A stretch of DNA of 64,000 nt from Streptomyces smyrnaeus (GCF_017676345.1 NZ_JAFFZM010000004.1:248001-312000); one strand, 5' to 3'. Shown: positions 43,943 to 52,858, counted from the stretch's first letter. Notes: generated by a model from the sequence alone, not told the origin. Program-made: numbers and translations.

Positions 43943-44458
43943 ATGGCCACCGAGGCGGAGCGCGCGCTGGGCGCCTTCATCCGCAACCACCCGACGGACA
44001 ATGGGCGTCGCGGGCGCGTATCGATCGTCGCGCTGTTGGTCGGCTTGGTGTTCGCCGTCATCGCCTTCCCGGTGACCATCGCCGTCTTCTCCGAGGACGG
44101 GAGCGGCGCGTCAGTGGCCGGACTCCTGTGGGGCGGTGCGCTCGTCGGGCTCTACGGCGGAGTCTCCAGCGGGTTGCGAACCCTGCGGCGGCACGGCGAG
44201 GTGTTCGTGCTGCGAGAGGACGGGCTGGTCTACCGGCGGACGGGGGAAACCCTGGTGCTGCCATGGACGGTGGTCCGCCGCGTGGTCGAGCGCGGGCAGG
44301 ATCACGCCCTGGGCAGACTCATGGGATGGAACGTCCACCTGGTCATTCGGCTGCGGGACGGCGGTCGGCTACTGCTGACCGGCTACACCGAGGACGCGGC
44401 CCAACTCTCCGCGGAGATCCGGGCCGCCGTGGCAGCCACGACGGGCCGCGCCGACTGA
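43943..44458 (+). CDS. Small membrane protein with C-terminal PH-like domain
   Basis: A 171-residue protein. Two hydrophobic segments (SIVALLVGLVFAVIAFPVTI and AGLLWGGALVGLYGGVSSGL) are followed by a soluble beta-rich part (GEVFVLREDGLVYRRTGE, LVLPWTVVRRVVERGQDHAL, HLVIRLRDGGRLLLTGY) like bacterial PH domains. The ATG at 43943 has AAGGGGGG upstream, so the longer open frame is not used. Role unknown. Confidence 0.75.
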   Translation: MATEAERALGAFIRNHPTDNGRRGRVSIVALLVGLVFAVIAFPVTIAVFSEDGSGASVAGLLWGGALVGLYGGVSSGLRTLRRHGEVFVLREDGLVYRRTGETLVLPWTVVRRVVERGQDHALGRLMGWNVHLVIRLRDGGRLLLTGYTEDAAQLSAEIRAAVAATTGRAD

Positions 44459-44714
44459 GGCGCGTCACAGAAGGCTGTGGGGCGGGCGCTTCCTCTCGGA
44501 GACGGTCCGCTGGTACCGGAACTTTCGTTTCGAAACCGCGTCTGCGCATGTAGGAGCGATCCCCGCGGGAGTCGTCACCGGTACCGCTGCGGGTTCATCC
44601 GGTACCGCCCAGGTTTACCTCGTGGTTCAACCCCACACCGGATGTCGGGTGCGTTGCCCCCTCGTAGTGTCTGGCGACGATCGTGAGACCGGAGAAAGAG
44701 GGGGATGGACACAT

Positions 44715-45356
44715 ATGCGCAGAACAGCAGCGCTGCTGGCTGCGACAGGCGCGGTCGCGGTGGCGACGCTTTCCGGGTCCGCCGCGGCCCTGCCTCAACA
44801 AGGCGGGACCGCTCCGGCCGAAGAGCGTACCGCCGGGGCCCGCACGGGGACCGGGGGAGTGGACAAGGCGGCAGAACGGGGGAGTCCGTTCGCCGGCACC
44901 GAGATGAAGTCGGTGGCCGGGAACGACAACATCTTCTATCTCAGGGTGAAGCACAGCGGTAAGTGCCTGACTGTGCGGGGCGCGTCCAAGGCGGAGAACG
45001 CGGTCGTCAACCAGTACCGGTGCGTGTCCGGCGCCAGGAACCAGTGGTGGGTGACCTACAACCAGGGCGGCGTCGCCCGCCGGTTCATGGCCTACCACAG
45101 CGGCAAGTGCCTCGCCCTCCGCGGAGGCAGCACGGCCAAGGGCACCCCGGCGGTCCAGCGGACCTGCGGCGGCTCCCGGGACCAGATCTGGTTCTCGCTC
45201 GCCCCCTACGCGGAAGGGTCCATGAACCCCAGCGCAGGCAGCAGCACAGGGGACCGCTGCCTGGACGTACGGGGAGCGAGCAAGGCGGACAACGCACAGG
45301 TGATCGTGTGGAGCTGCAACGGCAGGAACAACCAGAAGTGGGTGGGGCGCGGATGA
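44715..45356 (+). CDS. Secreted ricin-type beta-trefoil protein A
   Basis: A 213-residue exported lectin-like protein. The signal peptide is RRTAALLAATGAVAVATLSG with SAAA cleavage region. The mature part has repeated trefoil units: HSGKCLTVRGASKAENAVVN ... NQWW, HSGKCLALRGGSTAKGTPAV ... DQIW and DRCLDVRGASKADNAQVI ... NQKW, i.e. the family C-L-x-V-x-G ... QxW pattern. No catalytic domain is attached. The ATG at 44715 has a GAGGGGG-type site. Its stop overlaps the start of paralogue B as ATGA. Confidence 0.88.
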   Translation: MRRTAALLAATGAVAVATLSGSAAALPQQGGTAPAEERTAGARTGTGGVDKAAERGSPFAGTEMKSVAGNDNIFYLRVKHSGKCLTVRGASKAENAVVNQYRCVSGARNQWWVTYNQGGVARRFMAYHSGKCLALRGGSTAKGTPAVQRTCGGSRDQIWFSLAPYAEGSMNPSAGSSTGDRCLDVRGASKADNAQVIVWSCNGRNNQKWVGRG

Positions 45357-45919
45357 CTTCGGGGATGAAACGAGCCGGAACGGTCCTGGCCGCGGCCGTG
45401 GCGACGGTCTCGCTGGCCGCGTCGGGCAGCAGCGCCGCGGACGCCGCGCCTGACCGGTCGACTGCTGTGCAGGACAGTACGGTCAGGTACATCGTCAACA
45501 AGAACAGCGGCAAGTGCCTGACCGTCTACCGGGCCAGCGGGGCTAACAATGCGACCGTCAACCAGTACAAGTGTGTCGGCGCCCGGAACCAGCAGTGGCG
45601 CATGGTGATGACCGGCGGGGACCAGTCGCTGGCGAGCGTGGTCCTGCAGAACGTCAACAGCGGAAAGTGCCTCACGGTCCACGGTGCCAGCGGCGCCAAC
45701 GGGGCGAACATCAACCAATACACCTGTGTGGGCGCGACCAACCAGTCCTTCGCCTTCACCCCGGGCCGGATGAGCCGGACGCCCCTGTACGCCAAGCCGC
45801 TCAGCCGGAAGAAGTGCGTGGACGTGCAGGGAGCCAGCAAGGCGAACAACGCCAACGTCATCCAGTGGTCGTGTCACCGGAAGGCGAACCAGCAATGGGA
45901 TCTGACCCGCAGCGCCTGA
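45353..45919 (+). CDS. Secreted ricin-type beta-trefoil protein B
   Basis: A 188-residue paralogue of protein A with signal peptide MKRAGTVLAAAVATVSLAAS and three trefoil units (NSGKCLTVYRASGANNATVN ... NQQW, NSGKCLTVHGASGANGANIN ... NQSF, KKCVDVQGASKANNANVI ... NQQW). The ATG at 45353 overlaps the stop of A by 4 bp, implying translational coupling and a roughly equal dose, so the two may work as a pair. Carbohydrate binding is inferred from the fold. Confidence 0.88.
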   Translation: MTSGMKRAGTVLAAAVATVSLAASGSSAADAAPDRSTAVQDSTVRYIVNKNSGKCLTVYRASGANNATVNQYKCVGARNQQWRMVMTGGDQSLASVVLQNVNSGKCLTVHGASGANGANINQYTCVGATNQSFAFTPGRMSRTPLYAKPLSRKKCVDVQGASKANNANVIQWSCHRKANQQWDLTRSA

Positions 45920-45946
45920 CCCCGCTGCTCGGCGCGGTCGTCTGAC

Positions 45947-45967
45947 CCGCCCGCTTCACACGGGCGG
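45947..45967 (+). terminator. Hairpin terminator behind the ricin pair
   Basis: CCGCCCG (45947-45953) and CGGGCGG (45961-45967) pair perfectly around a 7-nt loop, 28 nt past the stop. The remaining gap to 46290 holds no recognisable gene. Confidence 0.55.
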
Positions 45968-46290
45968 CACCGGCGGCGTACAGGTCGGCCCGGCCCGTAC
46001 GCCGCCACCGCGCGTCGCTCGCGCGGTCCCGCGCGGGGCCGCACGAGCGCTCATCCCCGGAGCCTCGGGCTGCTCCGTGCGCTGACGGATGCGGGCCGCT
46101 TCCGACGACTGGTACGGCATTTCGTCGTCGCCCGGCCCGACCGCCGGGAGCTCTTCGGCATAGGTCTGTCGCAAGCGATGATCGCTCCCGCGAGGCGCAT
46201 GGAGCCCACCGCACCACCGAAAGCTCCTCGGGTGCTCCGTCGGACAGTCTTTAGACTGGCCGCGTCGATCCCCGTCCCGCAAGGAGCCGC

Positions 46291-46959
46291 ATGACCGCCG
46301 CGCCCCCGCCGACGCATTCCTCCGGACGGCAGCGCGACGCGGCCCGTACGCGGGCGGAGATCCTGGACGTCGCGACCGAGGAGTTCGCTCGGCTCGGATA
46401 CACCGGCGCCCGCGTCGACGTGATCGCCGCCCGTATCCACACCACGAAGCGGATGATCTACTACTACTTCGGCGGCAAGGAGCAGCTCTTCACGGCGGTG
46501 CTGGAGCGGGCCTACGCGGTCATCCGGCAACAGGAACAGGGGCTCGACGTAGGGCACCTGGACCCGGTCGCCGCCATCCGCCGTCTGGCCGAGCTGACCT
46601 TCGACCACCATGAGGAGCACCCGGACTTCATCCGGCTGGTGAGCATCGAGAACATCCACGAGGCCGAGCACATCATCGGCTCCGCGACGCTGAGCGAACT
46701 CAGTTCGCCCGCCATCGAGGTCATCGGCCGCATCCTCGAAGAGGGCCGCGCGCAGGGCGTGTTCACGGCTGACGTCGACGCGGTGGACCTGCACGCGATG
46801 ATCAGCTCGTTCTGCTTCTTCCGGGTCGCGAACCGGCACACCTTCGGCGCCCTCTTCGGCCGCGATCTGACCGCGGCCGACCGGCGGCAGCACTACCGCA
46901 CGATGCTCGGCGACATGGTCCTCGCCTATCTCACCGGGGACACTGCGCGAGAGCGCTGA
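46291..46959 (+). CDS. TetR-family regulator of the shikimate/quinate operon
   Basis: A 222-residue TetR protein: HTH at about 18-65 (TRAEILDVATEEFARLGYTG, VDVIAARIHTTKRMIYYYF, GGKEQLFTAVLERAY) and a long helical effector domain containing AELTFDHHEEHPDFIRLV, in the manner of the TetR_C_17-like group. The ATG at 46291 is 4 nt after AAGGAG. It precedes the transporter and catabolic genes on the same strand; an imperfect palindrome downstream of a TTGACA promoter is its likely target. Confidence 0.88.
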   Translation: MTAAPPPTHSSGRQRDAARTRAEILDVATEEFARLGYTGARVDVIAARIHTTKRMIYYYFGGKEQLFTAVLERAYAVIRQQEQGLDVGHLDPVAAIRRLAELTFDHHEEHPDFIRLVSIENIHEAEHIIGSATLSELSSPAIEVIGRILEEGRAQGVFTADVDAVDLHAMISSFCFFRVANRHTFGALFGRDLTAADRRQHYRTMLGDMVLAYLTGDTARER

Positions 46960-47054
46960 GCCCGTCCGGACGGACGACCCCCGCCCGTTCAGCCGACCCC
47001 CGCCCGGCCATATGCGTCTCCGCGCTCCCGATAGGGCTGTTCCCGCACGATGTC

Positions 47055-47083
47055 TTGACAGCGGGCAGGGGGAGGTCCACGAT
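47055..47083 (+). promoter_or_regulatory. Promoter of the shikimate/quinate operon (TTGACA-17-CACGAT)
   Basis: A perfect -35 TTGACA (47055-47060) is followed 17 nt later by CACGAT (47078-47083). The operator-like palindrome at 47100-47119 lies just downstream, in a roadblock position, and the transporter start is at 47255. Confidence 0.55.
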
Positions 47084-47099
47084 CCGTGCCAGCGCAATT

Positions 47100-47119
47100 A
47101 ACTAACTAGTACGTTACTT
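47100..47119. promoter_or_regulatory. TetR operator-like palindrome
   Basis: AACTAACTAGTACGTTACTT is a 20-bp imperfect palindrome with outer arms AASTAAC and GTTASTT around a 6-bp core. It is an A/T-rich island in G/C-rich DNA between the TetR gene and the transporter. Binding by the TetR protein at 46291 is inferred. Confidence 0.55.
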
Positions 47120-47254
47120 GCCCCGCGCCCGCCCGGACCGGAGGCCACCGACGGTTCCGGCCCGCCACGGAAACCCCTGGGCGGGCCCCGCCGCCGTCCT
47201 TTTCACCCGACCCACCAGGCAGCTCCCAGCGAAGAGAAAGAGCGAGGAGCGCAG

Positions 47255-48718
47255 GTGGCCGTCCCCACAGGAGCACGTGTGTCCCCTCGCTCGCATGCCC
47301 CGTCGGAACCGCCCCCGGACCCTTCCGCCGCGCCGCCCGCGGCAACACGTGGCAGGCCCCGCAAGGCGGCCGTCGCCGCGTGGATCGGCAGCGCGCTGGA
47401 GTACTACGACTTCTTTATCTACGGCAGCGCCGCCGCACTCTTCTTCCCCAAGGTCTTCTTCGACCCTGACGACCCGGCAACCGCCACGCTGATCTCGATG
47501 GCGACCTTCGGCGTGGCTTATGCCGCCCGCCCCATCGGGGCACTGATCCTCGGCCACGTCGGTGACCGGCTCGGACGGCGCAAGATCATGGTCTTCACCC
47601 TGATCCTCATGGGCCTGTCGACCTTCGTCATAGGCTGCCTTCCCACCTACGCGCAGATCGGTACCGCCGCACCCGTGCTGCTCGTCCTGATGCGCGTCCT
47701 GCAGGGGCTCTCTGCCGCGGGCGAGCAGGCGAGCGCCAACTCGATGACGCTGGAACACGCTCCCGAGCACCGCCGGGGCTACTACACCAGTTTCACCCTC
47801 AACGGCACCCAGGCCGGTCAGATTCTGGCGACCCTGGTCTTCATACCGGTGGCGGCCCTGCCCGACGCGCAGCTCTACACCTGGGGTTGGCGCATCCCGT
47901 TCCTGCTGAGCATCGCCGTCTCGGTCGTCGGCTATCTCATCCGCCGCAATCTGGAGGAGACCCCCGTATTCGAGGAGGTGTCCGCGAGCGACGAGGTCTC
48001 CCGGCTTCCCCTCGCAGACCTGCTGCGCCACCACTGGGCCGACGTGCTGCGCGTCATCGGCGGGGCGCTCATCGCGACCGTCAGCACCGTCTTCACGGTC
48101 TGGGCCCTGGCGTTCGCGACCGGCGACACCGTCGGACTGGAGAAGTCCACGATGCTGTGGGTCGGCGCTGTCTCCAACGCTGTCGCGCTGCTCGCCATCC
48201 CCCTGTGGGCGAAGCTCGCGGACCGGATCGGGCGCAAGCCGGTCTTCCTCACCGGTTCCCTCGGTTCCGGCATCCTGGTCTTCGCCTATCTGTGGGCGAT
48301 CTCCGCGGGCAGCTACCCGCTGATCTTCCTCACCGGCATCCTCTTCTTCGGCGTCGTCTACAGCGCGGCCAACGGCATCTGGCCCTCGCTCTACGGAGAG
48401 ATGTTCCCAGCTCGCGTGCGGCTCTCGGGGGTGGCCATCGGCACACAGATCGGCTTCGCCGTCGCCGGATTCGCCGTCACCTTCGCCGAACAGATCGCGG
48501 GGCCGGACGGCGACGACTGGCTCGGCGTCGCGATCTTCACGGCCGCCATCTGCGCCGTGTGCTCCCTTACGATCGCGAGCGCCCGCGAGACGTACCGGGT
48601 GCCGACCGGCCGGCTCGGCGAGAAGCCGGACAGCGCAGCACCCAGCGGCTCCACGAGGCCGAACGGCTCGACGAAACCGAACGGCTCCACCAGCGCGGCG
48701 AAGTCGGTTTCGGCCTGA
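47255..48718 (+). CDS. MHS-family MFS transporter, probable shikimate/quinate importer
   Basis: A 487-residue proton symporter of the metabolite:H+ (MHS, ShiA/KgtP-like) group: SALEYYDFFIYGSAAALFFP in the first segment, motif A GHVGDRLGRRKIMVFTLILM, and the family QGLSAAGEQASANSMTLEHA in helix 4. A Ser/Thr/Asn/Gly repeat tail closes the protein. The GTG at 47255 has GAGGAG upstream. It lies at the head of an operon with shikimate dehydrogenase and dehydroshikimate dehydratase, so it should import shikimate, quinate or a similar hydroxy acid. Confidence 0.88.
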   Translation: MAVPTGARVSPRSHAPSEPPPDPSAAPPAATRGRPRKAAVAAWIGSALEYYDFFIYGSAAALFFPKVFFDPDDPATATLISMATFGVAYAARPIGALILGHVGDRLGRRKIMVFTLILMGLSTFVIGCLPTYAQIGTAAPVLLVLMRVLQGLSAAGEQASANSMTLEHAPEHRRGYYTSFTLNGTQAGQILATLVFIPVAALPDAQLYTWGWRIPFLLSIAVSVVGYLIRRNLEETPVFEEVSASDEVSRLPLADLLRHHWADVLRVIGGALIATVSTVFTVWALAFATGDTVGLEKSTMLWVGAVSNAVALLAIPLWAKLADRIGRKPVFLTGSLGSGILVFAYLWAISAGSYPLIFLTGILFFGVVYSAANGIWPSLYGEMFPARVRLSGVAIGTQIGFAVAGFAVTFAEQIAGPDGDDWLGVAIFTAAICAVCSLTIASARETYRVPTGRLGEKPDSAAPSGSTRPNGSTKPNGSTSAAKSVSA

Positions 48719-48736
48719 GTACGCCCCCGCGTCCGT

Positions 48737-48770
48737 GGCCGTCCCCCCCGACCGTGCCTGGGGGACGGCC
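48737..48770 (+). terminator. Hairpin between transporter and dehydrogenase genes
   Basis: GGCCGTCCCCC (48737-48747) and GGGGGACGGCC (48760-48770) make a perfect 11-bp stem with a 12-nt loop. It lies inside the operon, so it may lower expression of the enzymes relative to the transporter or protect the 3' end of the transporter mRNA. Confidence 0.6.
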
Positions 48771-48870
48771 AGGTGTCAGGTCACGGAGGTGCCGGACACG
48801 AACAGCACAGGGCGCCCGTGCCGCCGCCCACCCGCACCCGGTGCCCACTCGTCACCAGGAAAGAGCAGCG

Positions 48871-49752
48871 ATGACCACGCCCTCACCCGCCCCCTCGTAC
48901 CTCACCGGCCTGATCGGAACCGGCATCCGCCCCTCGTTGAGCCCGGCGCTGCACGAGCGCGAGGGCGACCGGCACGGGCTGCGTCTCCTGTACCGCATCC
49001 TCGACCTGGACGTGCTCGGGGCCGGCCCCGAGGCCGTCGGCGAAGTGCTGCGCGCAGCGCGCCTCCTCGGCTTCGACGGCCTCAACATCACGCACCCCTG
49101 CAAGCAGGTCGTGACCGCGCACCTCGACGAACTGGCCCCCGAGGCGGCCCGGCTCGGCGCCGTCAACACGGTGGTGTTCCGTGACGGGCTCGCTGTCGGG
49201 CAGAACACCGATGTCACGGGTTTCGCCCAGTCCTTCGCGCGCGGTCTGCCAGGCGCGCCGACCGGCAGCGTGGTGCAGCTCGGCGCGGGCGGGGCCGGAG
49301 CCGCCGTCGCCCACGCGTTGCTCACCCTGGGCACCGACCGGCTCACCGTGGTCGACACCGACGAGGAGCGGGCCGCATCGCTCGCCCGCGCGCTCGGCTC
49401 CCACTTCGGAAAGGGGCGTGCCGACCATTTCTCCCCGGCCGGGCTGAAGAGCCGACTCGTGGAAGCGGACGGCCTGGTGCACGCCACACCCACCGGGATG
49501 GAGACCCACCCCGGCCTCCCCCTACCCGTGGAACTGCTGCGGCCGGAGCTGTGGGTGGCGGAGGTGGTGTACCGGCCGCTGGAGACCGCCCTGCTGCGCG
49601 CGGCCACGAACCTGGGCTGCCGCACGCTCGACGGCGGCGGTATGGCGGTCTTCCAGGCTGCCGACGCATTCCGCCTCTTCACCGGCAGGGAACCCCACCC
49701 GGAGCGGATGCTCGCCGACCTCGCCGACCTCGTCGGCGCCCCGGCGGGATGA
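48871..49752 (+). CDS. Shikimate/quinate dehydrogenase
   Basis: A 293-residue AroE-family enzyme. Substrate residues lie in SLSPALHE, the catalytic Lys in NITHPCKQ, and an Asp in GQNTDVTGFAQSF; the nucleotide fold is VVQLGAGGAGAAVAHALL, and the C-terminus has MAVFQAADAFRLFTG. After the nucleotide loop the residues are DTDEERA; the Asp at this point favours NAD+, as in catabolic QsuD-type enzymes, over the Arg of NADPH-dependent AroE. It oxidises shikimate/quinate to 3-dehydro forms. The ATG at 48871 follows AGGAAAGAG. Operon context supports catabolism. Confidence 0.9.
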   Translation: MTTPSPAPSYLTGLIGTGIRPSLSPALHEREGDRHGLRLLYRILDLDVLGAGPEAVGEVLRAARLLGFDGLNITHPCKQVVTAHLDELAPEAARLGAVNTVVFRDGLAVGQNTDVTGFAQSFARGLPGAPTGSVVQLGAGGAGAAVAHALLTLGTDRLTVVDTDEERAASLARALGSHFGKGRADHFSPAGLKSRLVEADGLVHATPTGMETHPGLPLPVELLRPELWVAEVVYRPLETALLRAATNLGCRTLDGGGMAVFQAADAFRLFTGREPHPERMLADLADLVGAPAG

Positions 49753-49841
49753 GGGGCCCACCCGGCCACCCGGTACGACGGCGCCCGGAGGCAAGGGGCC
49801 GCGCCCGCACCCCGAGAAGAGACCAGGAGGAGCACTCCCCC

Positions 49842-51659
49842 ATGCGCAAGTCCATCGCCACGGTGTCGTTGAGCGGCTCTCTCTCCGAGAAGCTCGGGGC
49901 CGTCGCCGCCGCCGGGTTCGACGGAGTCGAGATCTTCGAGAACGACCTGCTCGCCAGTCCGCTCGGCCCCGAGGACATCCGGAAGCGCGCTGCCGACCTG
50001 GGGCTGCGCATCGATCTCTACCAGCCGTTCCGGGACTTCGAGGCCGTACCCGAGGACGTACTGGAGAACAACCTGCGGCGCGCGGAGCAGAAGTTCTCCG
50101 TGATGGAGCGGCTCGGAGCCGACACGATGCTGGTCTGCTCCAGCGTGTCCCCCGACTCGATCGACGAGGACGAACTCGCGGCCGACCAGCTGCGTCTGCT
50201 CGCACAGCGCGCGGAGGCGCACGGCATCCGGCTCGCGTACGAGGCGCTGGCCTGGGGACGCCACGTCAGCACCTACGACCACGCCTGGCGCATCGTCGAG
50301 CTGGCCGACCATGCCGCGCTGGGCACCTGCCTCGACAGCTTCCACATCCTCTCCCGCGGCTCCGATCCCCGGGGCATCGAGCGGATACCCGGCGAGAAGA
50401 TCTTCTTCCTCCAGCTGGCGGACGCGCCCCGGGTGGCGATGGACGTCCTCCAGTGGAGCCGCCACTACCGCTGCTTCCCCGGCCAGGGCGGCTTCGACGT
50501 CGCGGGTCTCGTGCACGCCGCGCTCCGGGCCGGCTACACCGGGCCGCTGTCGCTGGAGGTCTTCAACGACGTGTTCCGGCAGGCCGACGCTTCGCGCACC
50601 GCGGTCGACGCGATGCGCTCGCTGCTCACCCTGGAGGAATCGGTCGGGCTCGCCTCGCCGCCCGGACGCGTCGTCCCTTCCTCGTTCGCCTTCGCCGAGC
50701 TGGCCGCAGCCGACACCGAGCCGTTGCGCGCGCTGCTCGGCGCGCTGGGCTTCGTACGGACGGGGCGGCACGGCGGCAAGCCGGTCGAGCTGTGGGAGCA
50801 GGGCGAGGCGCGACTCGTCGTCAACACCGCGGGCGCAAGCCGTCGCGAGGGCCCGGCGCTGACAGCGCTCGGCCTGGAGACACCTGACCCGGGCGCGGCC
50901 ACCCGGCGCGCGGAGTCCCTTCTGACACCTGTCATCCCGCGCCGCCGTGCGGCCGGGGACGTGCCGTTGGAGGCGGTCGAGGCTCCGGACGGCACCGAGC
51001 TGTTCTTCTGCCGCACCAGGCGCGAGGACCACCCGAGTTGGACGGACGACTTCGCGCCCGTGCTGCCCCTGGAGGACACAGCCGGCCCCGAACCAGGGAC
51101 TGTTGTCACGCGGATCGACCATGTCGCGCTGACCCAGCCTTGGCACCGCTTCGACGAGGCGTCCCTGTTCTACCCGAGCGTGCTGGGTCTCCAGCCGAAC
51201 GAGAGCCTCGACCTCGCCGACCCCTACGGGCTCTTCCGCAGCCGCGCCGTCGCCAACCCCGAGGGCACGCTGCGGATCGCGCTCAACGTGGCGCCGGTGC
51301 CCGGCGAGCGGGAGACGCACCCGCAGCACATCGCGCTCGCGACCGACGACATCGTCACCACCGCGCGCCGGGTACGTGACCACGGCGGTGGACTCCTACC
51401 GATCCCGGGCAACTACTACGACGACCTCAGGGCCCGCCACGGCCTCGCCGACGACACCCTGGCCACGCTGCGCGAGCTGGGCATCCTCTACGACCGCGAC
51501 GAGTACGGGGAGTTCCATCACTGCTACACGGTCACCCTGGGCCGGGTCTTCTTCGAACTGGTCCAGCGCACCGGCGGGTACCGCGGTTACGGAGCGCCGA
51601 ACGCCACCGTCCGCCTCGCGGCTCAGCACACCGCCGAGCTGGGCCTGCGGCCGGGGTAA
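49842..51659 (+). CDS. 3-Dehydroshikimate dehydratase fused to an HPPD-like domain (QsuB type)
   Basis: A 605-residue two-domain protein. Residues 1-280 are a TIM-barrel sugar-phosphate-isomerase-like dehydratase with metal residues in LAYEALAWG (Glu), TCLDSFHIL (Asp/His) and LSLEVFNDVF (Glu). Residues about 300-600 form a vicinal-oxygen-chelate domain like 4-hydroxyphenylpyruvate dioxygenase, with the iron triad apparently kept: His in RIDHVALTQ, His in PQHIALATDD and Glu in VFFELVQR. The N-terminal domain converts 3-dehydroshikimate to protocatechuate; the role of the C-terminal domain is unclear in known homologues. The ATG at 49842 follows AGGAGG. No protocatechuate dioxygenase is in the window. 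Confidence 0.9.
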   Translation: MRKSIATVSLSGSLSEKLGAVAAAGFDGVEIFENDLLASPLGPEDIRKRAADLGLRIDLYQPFRDFEAVPEDVLENNLRRAEQKFSVMERLGADTMLVCSSVSPDSIDEDELAADQLRLLAQRAEAHGIRLAYEALAWGRHVSTYDHAWRIVELADHAALGTCLDSFHILSRGSDPRGIERIPGEKIFFLQLADAPRVAMDVLQWSRHYRCFPGQGGFDVAGLVHAALRAGYTGPLSLEVFNDVFRQADASRTAVDAMRSLLTLEESVGLASPPGRVVPSSFAFAELAAADTEPLRALLGALGFVRTGRHGGKPVELWEQGEARLVVNTAGASRREGPALTALGLETPDPGAATRRAESLLTPVIPRRRAAGDVPLEAVEAPDGTELFFCRTRREDHPSWTDDFAPVLPLEDTAGPEPGTVVTRIDHVALTQPWHRFDEASLFYPSVLGLQPNESLDLADPYGLFRSRAVANPEGTLRIALNVAPVPGERETHPQHIALATDDIVTTARRVRDHGGGLLPIPGNYYDDLRARHGLADDTLATLRELGILYDRDEYGEFHHCYTVTLGRVFFELVQRTGGYRGYGAPNATVRLAAQHTAELGLRPG

Positions 51660-51733
51660 CGCAGGTGAGCAGGTCACGCGAAAAGACGGCACATGTCCGA
51701 GGGAGACGCGACGCCATCCGGTACCGTCGCCGG

Positions 51734-52240
51734 GTGCGTCTCCTACTCATGTCCGACACCCACCTGCCGAAGCGGGCCAAGCGGCTGCCCGAGGAGCTGC
51801 TGGAGGAGATCCCCCGCGCCGATGTCGTCGTGCACGCGGGCGACTGGGTGGACACCGCCACCCTCGACCTGCTGGAGTCGCAGGCCCGGCAGCTGATCGG
51901 CGTGTACGGCAACAACGACGGCCCCGAGCTGCGGGCCCGGCTCCCCGAGGTGGCGTACGCCGAGCTGGCAGGCCTGCGCTTGGGCGTCGTCCACGAGACA
52001 GGCGCGGCGCAGGGGCGGGAGCGCCGCTGTGCAGCCTGCTTCCCCGACCTGGACGTCCTGGTCTTCGGGCACAGCCACATCCCGTGGGACACCACGACGG
52101 AGGACGGAAGGCTGCGCCTGCTCAACCCCGGTTCACCGACGGACCGGCGGCGCCAGCCGTACTGCACCTACATGACCGCAGAGGCGGCGGCCGGACGTCT
52201 ACGCGGGGTGGAGTTGCACCGTCTCCCGCCGCGCCGGTGA
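51734..52240 (+). CDS. YfcE-type metallophosphoesterase
   Basis: A 168-residue calcineurin-like phosphoesterase with the full motif set: MSDTHLP, VVHAGDW, VYGNNDG, VVHETG and FGHSHIP, binding two metals. Small YfcE/MJ0936 members hydrolyse phosphodiesters. The GTG at 51734 puts the first strand (RLLLMSDTH) at the N-terminus as usual; a frame opening at 51665 would add a Lys/Arg-rich leader with no ribosome site. It starts 74 nt after the dehydratase stop and may be co-transcribed by read-through. Confidence 0.88.
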   Translation: MRLLLMSDTHLPKRAKRLPEELLEEIPRADVVVHAGDWVDTATLDLLESQARQLIGVYGNNDGPELRARLPEVAYAELAGLRLGVVHETGAAQGRERRCAACFPDLDVLVFGHSHIPWDTTTEDGRLRLLNPGSPTDRRRQPYCTYMTAEAAAGRLRGVELHRLPPRR

Positions 52241-52378
52241 ATCGGAATACCGGGTAGGTGACGAATGGCAGGTGACGAAGGCGTCTTCGACGCCGCTGCC
52301 ACGAACGGCTCGGGTGCGAGGTCGGCGGCCTGAGTGACGGTGTGCCGTGTGCGGGCCACGAGGTGACGGAACCCCGGG

Positions 52379-52858
52379 TCATACGGCCGACGACTGCTGT
52401 TCCAGCCACGTCCCGTCGCGCATGATGACTCTCCCGCGCAGCTCCGGTTCGCCGCGCCAGGCGCGCACCGTCCTGGGGGCCACGCGTATATACAGAAAGG
52501 AATCCTCTTCCTCCCGTGGGTCCCACCCGAACTTGTCGGCGAACGCCTCCGCCGCGTCTTCGGGCACCTCCTGGTCCGCGAAGCACTCCGCCTCACCCTG
52601 GAGGAGCACCACGTCGGAGGTGTCCGGCAGCGCCAGGCGCACGCGCGGCTCTTCACGGGCGTTCCGCGCGGTCACGGAAATGGCGCTGGTGCACATCCAC
52701 ACTGCTCGCCCGTCCCACAAGAACCACAGCGGCACCTGGTGCGGCCCATGGTGGGGGTGGGCCGTCGACACCCACACATCGCGTTCGGTGACGAGCCGCT
52801 CCAAAGCATCACGCATACGCTCCGCCGTCCGGCGACGAACGGCTCCTGTGGTCTCCAT
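52379..52858 (-). CDS. Pyridoxamine-5'-phosphate-oxidase-like flavin/F420 protein
   Basis: A 159-residue split-barrel protein: RDVWVSTAHPHHGPHQVPLW, FLWDGRAVWMCTSAISVTAR, ARNAREEPRVRLALPD and VVLLQGEAECFAD follow the order of actinobacterial PPOX/F420-dependent enzymes. The C-terminal YIRVAPRTVRAWRGEPEL is typical. The ATG at 52858 starts the family-length protein; the frame extends upstream by chance. Cofactor (F420 or FMN) cannot be decided by eye. Confidence 0.82.
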   Translation of the reverse strand: METTGAVRRRTAERMRDALERLVTERDVWVSTAHPHHGPHQVPLWFLWDGRAVWMCTSAISVTARNAREEPRVRLALPDTSDVVLLQGEAECFADQEVPEDAAEAFADKFGWDPREEEDSFLYIRVAPRTVRAWRGEPELRGRVIMRDGTWLEQQSSAV

